Source: Morella rubra
Taxonomy: Eukaryota; Streptophyta; Magnoliopsida; Fagales; Myricaceae
DNA length: 64,000 nucleotides
Assembly: GCA_003952965.2 (NCBI GenBank)
Contig: RXIC02000071.1
Coordinates: 62,001-126,000 of the forward strand
Direction: 5' to 3'
Shown: piece by piece, positions 49,101 to 61,002 of the stretch
How the letters are laid out: each line of letters opens with the position of its first letter
How positions within the stretch are numbered: position 1 is the stretch's first letter
The notes under the pieces: generated by a model
The model's input: the letters and a program-made list of their open reading frames with translations, nothing else
Database searches by the model: none
What the model was told of the DNA's origin: nothing
Translations under genes and position numbers: made by a program

Positions 49101-52100
49101 GGGGTGAAATAAGCTTGTCTTGTTACTTAATGCAGCCACAAATTCTTTTCATAAGTGAGGTCAGATGCACACAGTTCAACTTAATCTTGAGAAAAATAAA
49201 AACTACCTGACTAAGCACGGCAACATTCCCAAAATCCACATATGCTATACGTCCGTCACGCATGGCAAAAATATTTCCAGGGTGAGGATCTCCATGAAAC
49301 AACCCAAATTCTAGCAATTGCCGCAAAGCAGCACTAACTCCAACTGTTAGAAATCCATTTACATCAATGCCAGCTTCCTTAATAGCCTGAGTTACATGGA
49401 GGAAAGAGTATTAACATACAAAATGATATTTTTGCTTTGCAGGTAAAATCCAGAAAAATTATCATCCATCTTGATAATCAGACCTGTGGATTTGTGCACC
49501 TGATACCATCGATCCATTCCATGACCAGAACACGTTGCCCACAACGCTGTCTGTAAACCCGAGGAATTTTAACAGTTGGATCATTTTTGAAGTTCTCGAT
49601 GAAATCTTCAATATTGCGTGCTTCCTGTATTAGAGAAAATAAACAGCAAGCTACATGCAATCAGTATGAAAGCAAAAAAAAAAAAATACTGAAATGCATC
49701 GGCATTAGTAGCTCAATTATCGAGCAAGTGATAATAATAAAAAGTCGCACTTATTTTCTCAGGAAAAAATGGGGCTCTATATTTGTGCTGTTTTTACGTT
49801 GTTTATTAATTGCCCGTGTAATCCTTGTTTTTGTTTTTAAATTCATTGCAATGTTAATGCTAAACAGAGGAAAGTTCTGAAAGGTACCAAGGTGTAATCC
49901 AGTTCCTCCAAAAGCTTCTCGCCAAACTCATCAACTATCAACTCCGCATTGCACCCCAGTTTCTGTAGACTGATCCCATTCAAAAATGAAGCAAGAGTTC
50001 GAAATAGAAAAAGATCCCGATAAATTATAGGCTCTATCTGTGGCCTTTGAACCTGAAATTACGTGTTTATTCAGATTATTATTAGTCATGCTACATAATT
50101 CTACATCTAGAAAGATACACAGAAGCTAATATTTCTAAACAAGCACATCCTAAATCAAAATCCAAAGGCTTCACTAAAAACTATTTCACCAACTTGATGC
50201 TTCAATCTTCTACTATGTAAGGGGACATAATCTAGCAATAATGCAAAACAATTTTCGCACCAATAACAGGGGACTTGGCAACTATAAATCTCCTGACTTT
50301 AACAAGAATAATTGCTTCTAGCTTTGGCTAATTATCATCCCCAAAGAATAGGTCATGTTTGCTAGCTCTATAAAACTAATTATTCACAAACCATGGAAGT
50401 CCCAAAAAGTAACAATAATAAACCTCTTACAACCTTAATAGCGACGTCCTCTCCGGAGTCACGTAAAGTAGCTCGGTAAACTTGACCCAAACTTGCAGCT
50501 GCAATTGTCTGTGATGAAATTTTACTGAAAACAGCTTCTAGTGGTTGGCCCAATTCCTCTTCTATGATGTTGAAAGCAACCTGAACCGTTGTCAAGCCAA
50601 GACCACTTAAAAATCGTTTAACCCTAAAATAGTGTCTCAAAAAAACCTAGAAAATAACTCATCACAAGTAGAAGTGTCTGCAACCTGATTGGGGAAAGGT
50701 GGAACATCATCCTGAAGAATGCAAAGTTCATTCATATAATCTTCTCTGATGATATCAGGTCTATTTGCAAGAACCTGCCAACAGATGGACAAATTCAATC
50801 GAAAGGGAGACCAAAAAAGCCACAGCGCATGTCCTGATACACAGGTTCAAGTTCAATTAATTCATTGCTTCAGCTTCCAAATTCAGCAGCACAATATAAG
50901 GATGCTGGGGATATACTTTATCCAATCAAGGTGAAACTCTTCAAAGTTCTTGATCCAAAGTTCCAGCAACCTCGTGTTTTTTATGAGACCACAGAAATCC
51001 AAAATGACCAAGTTGCTGAAATTAAACGTTCATACTGGGGAAAATGATCTATTTTGGAAGTCTGATGGTTAAGGACTGACTAGAAACTAATAACAAATAG
51101 AGTCAGATTCACCAAAGAAAACAAAGGGACAGTCAGATTCATAGATGAAAAGGAAGGACAATGCAGCAATTTAAGATTTTGAGTACTGTTCCAAACACCT
51201 ACTGTAATATCACGACCAACAAAAATCGATAAAGACAAAAGCAGATGAATCAAAATTCGACAAACCTGGCCGGCTTTGATGAAAGAAGGTCCCAAATCAC
51301 ACAAGAGATTCCTAAGCTGCCGAGCACGAAAAGGAACAACCTCTTCATCTCTTCCAACGAAGCAATCATACATCAAGGTGGACCAGTAGAATCCCAAACT
51401 CCACACTATCTCCACACCTCGCAAGATAAGTGACAAAATTGCCCCTCTGGATTCCAATACTTTACTTCTCACCTAATCACCAACAACATACCATAAATTC
51501 CACCAGCAGGTAAATAGAAATACACGAGTAAACGTATCAAGTTATTCTTCACCAGATTATAAACAATCATAAGGGGACCTAACAAATTTTTCATATTCAT
51601 ATTGGAAGGCCCTATTCCTCCTGAGATCATCAACCACCATAACACCGAATTAAAATGCCAGATTAACGCCAAATTAGACGTAATTACGTAACGAAGATCA
51701 ATTAAAAAATGTCGCCTGAGTACCGTTATATAGTTCATCTGCCAAATTATCGTCTGTAAAAGCACCGTTGACAATAAACCAAAAACAAGTACATAGCAGG
51801 CACTGCAGAAATTTATCATGTTATTTCTTCACTTGAAACAAAAAAATCGTACTGTCTCGGGAGAGTACTTGCGAAATGGCATGCAAACGCCGCGCTCGAT
51901 GTCGAGCTGCTCCATGGCACTGCTGGACTTGGCCGACTGCAAGGCCCTGCGCTCGGTCTTGCTTGTAGCCGTTAATCTCCTTCTCGCTGCCGCACCATTG
52001 ACGGAACTCTCGGCCCCAGACGTCGCCGCGAAATTCGAAATCCGCATTAGCGACGACGTCTTGCTCCTTTTGAGTACCGCGGCACGGAAAGAAGAACCCG

Positions 52101-52176
52101 GAGTCTTCGATGGCACATATTTGTGCTTAGCGGAGAAAGGAACTGTGTTCGCGTAATTCGTGTAAATGAAGACCAT
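46107..52176 (-). CDS. ABC1K1: Plastid ABC1-family atypical kinase (ABC1K1/PGR6-type), 14 exons, 681 aa
   Basis: Homologue of Arabidopsis At4g31390, a plastoglobule kinase of the ABC1/UbiB family involved in prenylquinone metabolism and photosynthetic acclimation. Exons: 51853-52176, 51266-51472, 50685-50774, 50434-50580, 49888-50052, 49484-49624, 49207-49386, 48676-48871, 48069-48196, 47092-47163, 46693-46805, 46459-46606, 46296-46365, 46107-46171; 2046 nt, in phase. The Ser/Thr/Ala/Arg-rich first 80 residues look like a chloroplast transit peptide. Then come MEQLDIERGVC, GPSFIKAGQV carrying the KxGQ motif (about 168-177), the Ala-rich nucleotide loop AAASLGQVYRA at 234-244 replacing a Gly loop, AIK at 254-256, EELDYTLEARN, HGDPHPGNIF from 389 and YVDFGNV with DFG at 409-411. 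The tail ends LSWSESILADR. No defect is seen; the exon 11 donor (GTCTGT) is the least certain junction. Confidence 0.92.
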
Positions 52177-53725
52177 TGATCTTAGGCCTTTGAAGCTTGA
52201 ACAGAAAGCGAAACCCTACAGTCTACAGACAGAGGGAGAGACACATAATCTTGTGAACGGAGGGAGTGATGAAGAGCTTAAGAGAGAGCAACGGCTTCGA
52301 CAAACAGTTACCAAAAGGAATATACGTTGTCGTGTACAAATAGAAGAGCTTGGCAACCACAAACTTTTGTTGGGGGGGTAGTTTGGGAAATTCCGGCTTC
52401 CAAGATAAACTCGAGACAAGAAAGCCATAGAGAGTACAGATGATGCAAGCAATTTATGTTGGAAGTATTCGGGACTTCTCTCGTCCTAGGCAACCGGCTT
52501 AGTTTGAGTGGCCATAGCCTTGGATGACAGAGTCCCACAGATATGTGGTCGGGGACTTCGGACGGCAATAACTTTTAAATTTCCCCCTATTTTAGCGTGC
52601 GGATGGAGTTAATTTATGTGAAGAATTTGGACCCAGATGTCAAAACATAGTCAAAGATTCTATTACGGTTGCCTATTTAACTTGATAATGATGCTCTATC
52701 AAAGGTTTCACAGGACGCTAACATTTACCCGTTAAATTTTGTATTGTATTTTAGATTCATTTTAAAGTTATATTTAATGTGTTCCATCTATCACCAATAT
52801 GTAAGTGCTCTGTTATCATTTTTCTTAATCTCTGATCTATTTTTTCTAATAAGAATAATATGACTGACTTTCCAAATAATGAAACGAGACCCGCATCTTG
52901 TCCATGTGTTTTATGTGATGAACAGGATAGGAAAGCTAATCTACAACTCAAGCAACCCTTTTTAGTAAACTAATCATTCTATTGCAGAGGATCTCGTAAG
53001 TTACCTTTCCATCATCACTTTTGGAAAACTCTAATCTATTTATTCTACAAAATTCACAATTTGATACATTTTTAGATCATCAAATGCTTTTATCAACAGC
53101 CTGTTGATTCTCCCGCGTTAACTGTTGGATCCCAATACTTTCCTTAGCGTGCATTAAGTTTGTTTATCTCGACAGACTTTTACAGGGAAAAAAAAAATCC
53201 TACAAAAGAATACTTCCTGATCATGATTTTGGTGACATTAAAAAATGAGACTTAAATGTTATGGTCAAATTTGTATAACAATAAATATAAAATTATCTAA
53301 GTTGTAACATGGCGTTTCACAAATCCAAAAAGTTTAACATTTAAAATTTTATCATCATTGTAAAAAGTTCTCTCTCTTCAATTTTTTCAATTTTTTTTTT
53401 CTTTTTTTTTCCACTTATTTTTTCATTCAATCTATTTACCTTTTTACCACTTAAAATTTTGTTACCAAACGCGATTGATATCAATGTTTACAAATATCTA
53501 AGAAACAATTATCAGAATCTCAAAAAATTTGCGTCCGCGTCATCCATTTTAGTCGAGGACATAAGTGGCCAATGCCCTCATCGCACGTAACATCCAAGAG
53601 GCGGGAAAAGTGAAGCAACACTGGCGGGAAACCCTAATAAAACTGCCGCAAATTCGTAAATCGAAGGCATAATATTAACACCTACACATTGGCTTCCTCC
53701 GAGTTCTCTCTTTAGGAATCGAAAG
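52177..53725. promoter_or_regulatory. Divergent intergenic promoter region, ABC1K1 and RPA32
   Basis: This 1.55 kb separates the leftward ABC1K1 and the rightward RPA32 starts, with no gene between them. The part near 52180-52300 would be the ABC1K1 leader. Low-complexity T-rich DNA lies at about 53375-53440. The regulatory elements near RPA32 are listed separately. Confidence 0.5.
53600..53637 (+). promoter_or_regulatory. Two E2F-type sites and a telo-box before RPA32
   Basis: GGCGGGAAAA at 53600-53609 and GGCGGGAAA at 53623-53631 are complements of TTTCCCGCC, matching the E2F/DP consensus TTTSSCGC. AAACCCTAA at 53629-53637 is a telo-box overlapping the second site. All lie 90-125 bases before the RPA32 ATG. 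E2F control of replication genes in S phase is established in plants; its use here is inferred from position and match. Confidence 0.7.
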
Positions 53726-56700
53726 ATGTTCTCAAGCAGCCAGTTGGACTCCACTTCTGCCTTCTCCGGCGGCGGATTCAATCTCTCTCAGCAAACTCAA
53801 CCCATCGATTCGGTGTCTTCTGCAAAAGTAAGCCCCCGCTCTTCATGTTCCGTTTGGCTGCCTAGAAAATGAAGGAAAATGACAGAATCTAGAGTAGAAA
53901 ATAAGAAGTACTTGTCGGTATTTGTTCTTAATTATCTATTACCAAATTGAAAACGAAGAAATCATAGTCAAATAAGCTGAATACGACTTTCTATTAGCAA
54001 TTTGGAATAGAACAAATCATAGTCAAGTGAGCTGAATACGACCTTCAGTTACGGGAAATGAAGACAGAAAGCGTTTTCGTTTTTGTTATTCTGTATTCTC
54101 TCACTACTGATTCGAGACTTCTAGGTCTCTGAACTGGTCTGTTCGTAGATTCTACTGATCAATTGTTTGATTGTTGAGAATACACGGTAAAAAGGAAATA
54201 GAGGATCATTTTTGACATTTTACTTTATGTCCATCAAGACGTTTGGTCTTCAAGAAACTTAAGTGTTATGACACATTAGTCGACAACGTGTAGTTTTATC
54301 GGCAGCCAAACAGGAGTTTACGTTTTGCTCTGCGTTCTGTGATTGCAGAGTCGCGATTCTCAGGCTTTGGTTCCAGTGACGGTGAAGCAAATTAGTGAAT
54401 CTTCTGAGTCTGGTGATGAAAAATCAAGTTTTCTGATCAACGGCGTGGATGTGGCCAATGTACTGATTTTTGTTTTGCGATCTCTCCTTTCAACCAAAGA
54501 TATTTCGTTGCTTTGTTTAGTTCCAGTAAAGTGCATGAACTGAATAGAAAAGGAATCTAAAATATTGGATTACAGATCTGTTATCTTTTATGGGACACCA
54601 GGCTAAGTTTTGAGTAAAGCTTTTGTCGCTCAAGCTAGAAAAACCATAAGATTTGTCAAAATGTTGCTTTCTATCTTCTGCAGTTATTCTCAGCAAGCAT
54701 ATATAGTCTTTCTTTAAAGCTAACTCCCTTAGGCTTTAGAAACTGAAATCAGCATAAACGAGGCCTTACTGACAAACTCTTCTACCTTTTTCTGTTTTTC
54801 GGAAAGAGATTCCGATTCGATAGAACCTTTGTTGTAGTCCTTTCCTTCCTATGGACAACTCATGACATCCCATTGGTCTTAGGTTACGGTGGTTGGAATG
54901 GTGTCTGATAAAGCTGGAAGGAATACTGATATTGGTTTCAATCTTGATGATGGGACAGGAAGAATCGGATGTAAAAGATGGTAATAAATGCAGTTTTGTG
55001 TGGAGACATGAAGTACGACTATGTTGTATCGTTATTTTTTCAGATTTTTGTGTTTTCGGCAGCATAGATTTCATATTGATGCAATCTTTGACTGCAGAAA
55101 CTTGGGGAGCACTTCGAAAAACAAGTCTCTCCTAATTTTATTTTCTTGAGTTCTGACTGCAGAGTCTATTCTCAATTCTATATCCACTTTACATAACCAT
55201 AAACTAAGTCTTAATATATATATTTTGTGTTCTCTTAACAGGATGAATGAAAATCATGACAGAATAGAAATGGAGGAGATACAGTAAGTTCTCAGATTGA
55301 TTAAGGTTCTAACAAGGCACCCTCATGCAAGGACTTTTGAGGATTTTCTGTGATTCATTATTCAACAGGGATGGAATGTACGTTCGTGTTAATGGGCACT
55401 TGAAAAGCTTTAAAGGCATCAAGCAATTAGTTGCCTTCTCTGTCAGGTATGGTTGCAAAATACTTTCGGTCTATCTGATCAATTGGCCAGGCGTGACGGA
55501 ATTCTTTTCATTTAATTTCTGATGTTCGCTTTGTTTAAGAAGCTACTCATGCATATCTACAACGTATACTTTTTAGGTACTTACCACATAAAAAGAAGTG
55601 CTTGAATTCTATCTATTTAAACCTGTCCAGAAACTGTTTTTATAGATTTGAAGATTGCAATATATGTTCTCGTTTTTTGGTTGGCATGGATAATGGCTTC
55701 AGTAATGAAGCAAGCTACTTATCAAAAAAAAAAAAAAGTAATGAAGCAAGCATAAAGGTTAAGAGTTTCAGGAATTTGAGATGTTGCTACTTCACAGCCA
55801 ACTGCAATGTCTACTTTGGAGCAGAAAATGGGTGCTCATAAGGGCTGACCAGCCATAATTTGGGTTATCAAACCCCATGATTTGTTTTCAGGCTGGGAGA
55901 AACGTTTTCATACCCTATGATTGAAGACACAAAGCCACGTGTCTATAGACATCAAAATGGTGAACGTAGCATTCCCCAAAAGACGGGGGCACTGCCATTC
56001 ATATGCATGCTTCATAAGCCAGTCTAAGTGTGTGTAGATTTGTACAAGAACCTGAATGACTATATGCAATGACAATTATTTATCTATGCTTGAGTGAGTG
56101 CGTGTATCCGCTTCCATTCGTTTTGTCTGAGTAGAAAGTTGGGCACTTTTATTGGTTTTCAACTGCCTTGGGTGCTGTGTTATGCGGTTAACAACAGGTT
56201 GCAAGTGTCATGTAGAGTTGATAAATGAATTATATGTAACGATTCTAATTGCTGAGCTAAATTCAGAGGTGAATTATTTCCAAAGCATGATGGCCATATG
56301 CTACCTATACTTAAATGTTCTTGCAGAAGAAATTCTAAGATTTAGTATTTCCGTGGAAAATTTCGACTAGCATATGCACTGCAACTTTGTAAGAGTTGCT
56401 TAGGTGCATCTAAGTTTGAAGAATTAATGGGATTAAATATGAGACTTGTCTGAATTGTGTGCAAATTTCTTCCCCGGTAGATAGATTAACGTTCTCTGAT
56501 GCTGCGAATTAATTGTCTTCCAGGCCTATCGCAAACTTCGATGAGGTTACCTTCCACTTTATTGACTGCATACATAACCACTTGCAATCCAAATCACAGG
56601 TACTGATAGTTATGTTCTAATTGATACCAGTGGTGGCTGCATGCCCTTGCACCTGCTCCCCTACAAATTATTATTTATTAGTTATATAGTTGCTTCACTA

Positions 56701-57843
56701 TTGCAAAAAAGGTGATGGCAATAGTTACCTCCTGTATCGCCAATTTTTGTTTAAATGCCCTTGCACCTGCTCCCCTACAAACTATTATTTATAAGTGATA
56801 TAGTTGCTTCACTATTGCAAAAAAGATGATGGCAATAGTTACCTCCTGCTATCCCCAATTTTTGTTTAAATGTGTAATCGTGGTCTGTGGATGACTAGAT
56901 CCAGATAGAGTAGTTACTATAACAATAGTCAATCCATCAATTTTAAAATTCCCACAAAATGAAGCCACTCTGCAGTACGATTCATTCTCTTATATACATA
57001 GATGCGAGAATGTGTATGTATTATGTTTCTGTATTGATTATGTATCTTGTGTTTTGGCTTAAGCGGCAAGGAGTTACACCAACCCAGCCTCAGCCGGTGG
57101 ATGCATCTCTGAGTACTTCTGCGAGGAATGGATCAAATGGATATCAGACAGCCCTATCTAGTCAAGTATGATAAGACTTCATGATTTTTCCCCTGTATGG
57201 TTAATATCCTTATTCATAACTTTGGATAAACATTCTAAGTCTCTTTCCTGTAGTTATCTGGGCAATCTAGCGTTGATGGGGTCAAGAGCTGCGATCAACT
57301 GGTCATTGACTATCTGCAGCAGCCTTCAAGCATGTAAGCAGCTTCTTTTTCTTTCACATTTTTGTTTGGTTGGTGTTGCCTCATTTTAAATGAGATGGTT
57401 AATGCTGTTTATTTTACAAGTAGTTTCGTCTATCTCATAGTACTACAAAATTAGTTTTCTAGTTATTCTTTTTGGAAGAAGATTTTTGCTTAAACCACCA
57501 CCCCCCCTCCAAAAAAAAAATACACACGATTCGCACACACCCACTGTCATACTTGGGCGACAATTATAGTCAACTTTGATATTGAATGCAGTGGGCAGGA
57601 GAAGGGGATACACAGGGATGAACTTTCGCAGCAGCTAAAAATTCCTGTGGACAAGATAATGTAATCTCTCTCTTAAACCCAGCATGTAAACTTGTATTCT
57701 TTTTTTTGGCCCCTACTTTTCGGATGGTTATGGTAAGTTTTATGCGTTTCTGTTCCAGGGAATCTATAAGGTCTCTAGAAGAAGAGGGTTTAATTTACTC
57801 CACCGTTGACGAATTTCACTACAAGTCAACAGCAGGTGGTTGA
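53726..57843 (+). CDS. RPA2: Replication protein A 32 kDa subunit, 10 exons, 280 aa
   Basis: Middle subunit of the RPA single-stranded-DNA-binding trimer, used in nuclear DNA replication, repair and recombination. Exons: 53726-53827, 54349-54459, 54883-54980, 55242-55283, 55369-55446, 56524-56599, 57064-57165, 57254-57333, 57592-57660, 57759-57843; 843 nt, in phase. Order: a Ser/Gly-rich N-terminus (the phosphorylation region in this family); an OB fold from LVPVTVKQI through TVVGMVSDKAGRNTDIGFNLDDGTGRIGCKRW, GMYVRVNGHLKSFKGIKQL and FDEVTFHFIDCIHNHL; a Gln/Thr/Pro linker; and a C-terminal winged helix (DQLVIDYLQQPSS to GLIYSTVDEFHYKSTAGG). Length matches Arabidopsis RPA2A (279 aa by memory). 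No defect. Intron 6 holds a 115-bp tandem duplication. Confidence 0.92.
56640..56872. repeat. Tandem duplication of about 115 bp in RPA32 intron 6
   Basis: Two adjacent units share TGCCCTTGCACCTGCTCCCC, ATATAGTTGCTTCACTATTG, GATGGCAATAGTTACCTCC and CAATTTTTGTTTAAATG, starting at about 56640 and 56755, with only a few differences. It lies wholly within the intron. Confidence 0.85.
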
Positions 57844-59240
57844 GATATTTCGGAGGATTGCTGTTTTTGGGCATTAGGAGTTGAGGCATTCATGAGCAAC
57901 GCTGCTGCTTTTTTATGTTTCTTATCTTGGGTGTGAAGATGGTACAGATATAACGTTCGACGCTTGATTGCTTATTTTCTTGTGTTTTTTTTTGGTTGGA
58001 AGCAAGTTGGGATGCTTTAATTGTGTACACAGAAAGAACTGCAAGCTAACTCAAATTTAAGTTACATTTCCCGATCTGCTCAGAATCTTGGGGGTTCTTC
58101 CCAGGATCATCTCATTGTTGGTTGTCGAGTACGTCCTTGTTTGAGACATCATAAATTGGAGCATGTGCTGAAGTTATTAACGCGTGTTCGTTTATAAAAG
58201 TATTTTAAAATATAAATTTATTCGATAAATTTATAAAAGAACATTTAAAATCTTAAGAATTTATACATAAATATTGATATATTTTATACAATTTCTAATA
58301 ATTTTATATAAATTTCAATACCTTTAAAAAAATTATAATAAATATTTTCTTATATTTTTTACTTAATTCTAATATTTTTTTTCTTAAATAATTATATTAA
58401 ATTATCTCTCTTTATACTTTTTTATAAATTCTAACAAAAATTAAATATTTCTAAAATTTTTAACTAATTTTTATATAAAAATTTATAAAATTTCAATCTA
58501 TATAAATTTATCAAAATTTTACAAATTTTTAGAAAAACATTCCCTAAAATTCCTTGTCACGTGTCAGGACAATTATATTACAGTTTTGCCGATTTCGAAA
58601 GCCGTCTATTTGAACTTTATTTATTTTATTTCTTTCCGCATCATTTATAAATAAGATCGGCACTCGGGAGGTGTGAATAATGTTTTACAAACGAATACGT
58701 TAAATGGACTGTAGTATAGCATCGTCGTCTGCATGTTAAATTCATCTCCTTGAACCATCTGTAACCCTTCTTGATAAAAGAGTTCCAGAATATAATATAT
58801 TGCAGTTTTTTTATTATTATTATTAAAGATATTTTTATAGGATATACCCGACCAAAACCTTCCCACTTTTGGCAACTCTACCAATTGGAAGAGAGCTTGA
58901 CCTACTATTTGAGTTGACCATTTCTCAAGTGAACAGTAGGCTACCCTCATTTATAGTATAATTCTTTCCTCTAAAATCTCTCTAGTTCGTGTTGAAAAAG
59001 TACAGCTGGAATAAAATCATAGGTGACTTCGGTAATCGAGTTCCAGTGCATGAAATATGACTGGGGGTAACATGAAGCGTATCTACCCTTTCAAGAATCC
59101 TTGTTTTTCCTATGCATTACTTTATTAGGATCGATAGGCCAAAAAATTGAGCACTTGGCACGTGTCTCCTACGGGCTGCCTTAAATTGCGAGTTGCCTTC
59201 ACCACGTATCTGCTAGAACTGGGATTTCTTTGTTTTTAAA
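57844..59240. other. RPA32 3' flank and AT-rich block
   Basis: The RPA32 3' UTR is expected in the first few hundred bases. The interval 58190-58550 is extremely AT-rich with runs such as TTTATAAAATTTC and ATATAAATTTAT on both strands, compatible with an old palindromic element, but I could not define its ends. No coding feature is supported. Confidence 0.4.
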
Positions 59241-59249
59241 AAATGAGAT

Positions 59250-59640
59250 AAAAGTTTAAATATAATTTGCCCTTCATCCTTAAAAGTATTTACACATTAT
59301 ATTTCAATATATTATTTTTAATATATTAGACACATAAAATTATATATTTTTTTTATTTAGATTATATATGGTAATTAAGCGTTAATTTAAACTAATTCTG
59401 TCAAAAGGTACTTTTCACGTGACTGTCATCGGAGTGCAATATATAAATACTTCTAAAGATAATGAAGCAATGTGTAGATATTTTGACAGAATCTATTTAG
59501 ATTGACGCCCAATTACGATACGGGGTCTAAATCGAAAAAATGTAAAACTTTTTGAATTTAATGTCTCAAAAATAATACATCAAGTGCAATATGTAAATAT
59601 CTGCAAAGATGAAAGGGGCGAAATATATTTAACCCATAAA
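59250..59640. mobile_element. Foldback MITE-like element in the MYB upstream spacer
   Basis: The left end TTTAAATATAATTTGCCC, followed by CTTCATCCTTAAAAGTATTTACACATTATA, matches the complement of the right end (GTGCAATATGTAAATATCTG, AAAGATGAAAGGGGCGAAATATATTTAAC). ATAAAAG flanks both sides (left near 59247, right near 59637) and may be part of a target duplication. No coding capacity. Confidence 0.6.
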
Positions 59641-60586
59641 AGAATCAAGTGAATTAGATGAGTTTTTGAGACTTTTTTTCTTTATGATGAAATAGAGAAG
59701 GAAGAAAGAATATAGATTGAGATCCTCACTTGAATTGTATCATGTAATTCGGAAAGAAATAATATAATAGATGAATTTCGTTATAAGGTATATACTGTCT
59801 GAAAATTTATATGTATAATATTAAATTAGATATAATCTATTTATTATGTTTATCTCTTTTTAAATTATATGATGTAATTCAAATAAAAAAATTATACAGT
59901 GCTACTCTCTTAACGTAAATAACAACGAAAAATTGCCAAGATTGATACTCTGTTAACATAAATAACAACGCAGGTTTTGAGAGAGTCTAAGCAGCCATGC
60001 TGGACCCATAAAGTGTGATGTGTTTGGAGGCTCACAGGCATACTTTTCATGAATTTGGAAAAAACAGGAGTAGCTCACGTGGTATGTACGATTTTGATGT
60101 CTCTCTCTCTCTCGCTTGACTTAAAAAAAATAAAGTAGCGCGTTACGTAAAGAGGAGAAAGTACAAAGTAGCCTACTTGATCTGCCAGGCACTCCTTGGC
60201 GTGGAATAAAATGCCATGATTGAGATTAATGCTGTGCTGTCAACAACTCAAACAGGACAGATTTTTTTTTTCTTTTTTTTTTAATAGATAAAACAGGACA
60301 GAAATTAAGCACGTGGATTAATTACAAACATTAACTCTTCTCTCGAATTGCGCTTTCTTGCCTTATTCCCTCACGGGCTCTTCGCTTTTAACGTCCTAAC
60401 CTCTGGTCTCAGTCACTACCTCGCCCAAACTAAAAACATTGATCCGAGTCAGTTATTTGTCGGGAAAAGGGTCTTTTAATTCTTGGCTATAGCTCTTCAG
60501 GACAAACACGAATTTTGCTAGACCAAACGTTAATGTTTCGACCCATGCTTGAGCCATATTGTTTGGGGTAATACTGCCTGGACCTA
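59641..60586. other. Spacer without recognised gene
   Basis: AT-rich, with a TC run near 60104-60115 and T-rich runs near 60260-60285. I see no supported feature. Confidence 0.4.
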
Positions 60587-60595
60587 AATTTTATT

Positions 60596-60993
60596 AGAAA
60601 AAATACACTTTTCACCCACAAACTATTATAGGTTTTGCACTTTGCACCCTAAACTACCAATTTTGACACATTGCATCCTCTAATTATTAATTTTTAACAC
60701 TTTGCACCCTTTATCAAATTTTCAGACTAAAATGACGATAATGTCCTTGACCTATTTTACATATATTGAAGATATTGTTGTCAATTCATTAATTTCTCAA
60801 GGTATTATTATCAAATGGAGGGTGCAAAATGTTTAATATTAGTAGTTGGAGGGTGTAATGTGTCAAAGTGGGTACTTTAGGGTACAAAGTGTATAACATT
60901 GATAATTTGAGGGTGCAATATCTTAAAGATGGTAGTTTGGAGTGTAATATGTCACTACCCCGATAGTTTATGGGTGAAAAGTATATTTTCTTC
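60596..60993. mobile_element. Mutator-like MITE with 9-bp target duplication
   Basis: The 398-bp element is flanked by the direct repeat AATTTTATT at 60587-60595 and 60994-61002. The ends are inverted repeats: left AGAAAAAATACACTTTTCACC, right complement GAAGAAAATATACTTTTCACC. Internal palindromic blocks based on TTTGCACCCTAAACTACC recur on both arms. A 9-bp duplication is the hallmark of Mutator-like elements. No transposase is present, so it is non-autonomous. Confidence 0.75.
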
Positions 60994-61002
60994 AATTTTA
61001 TT

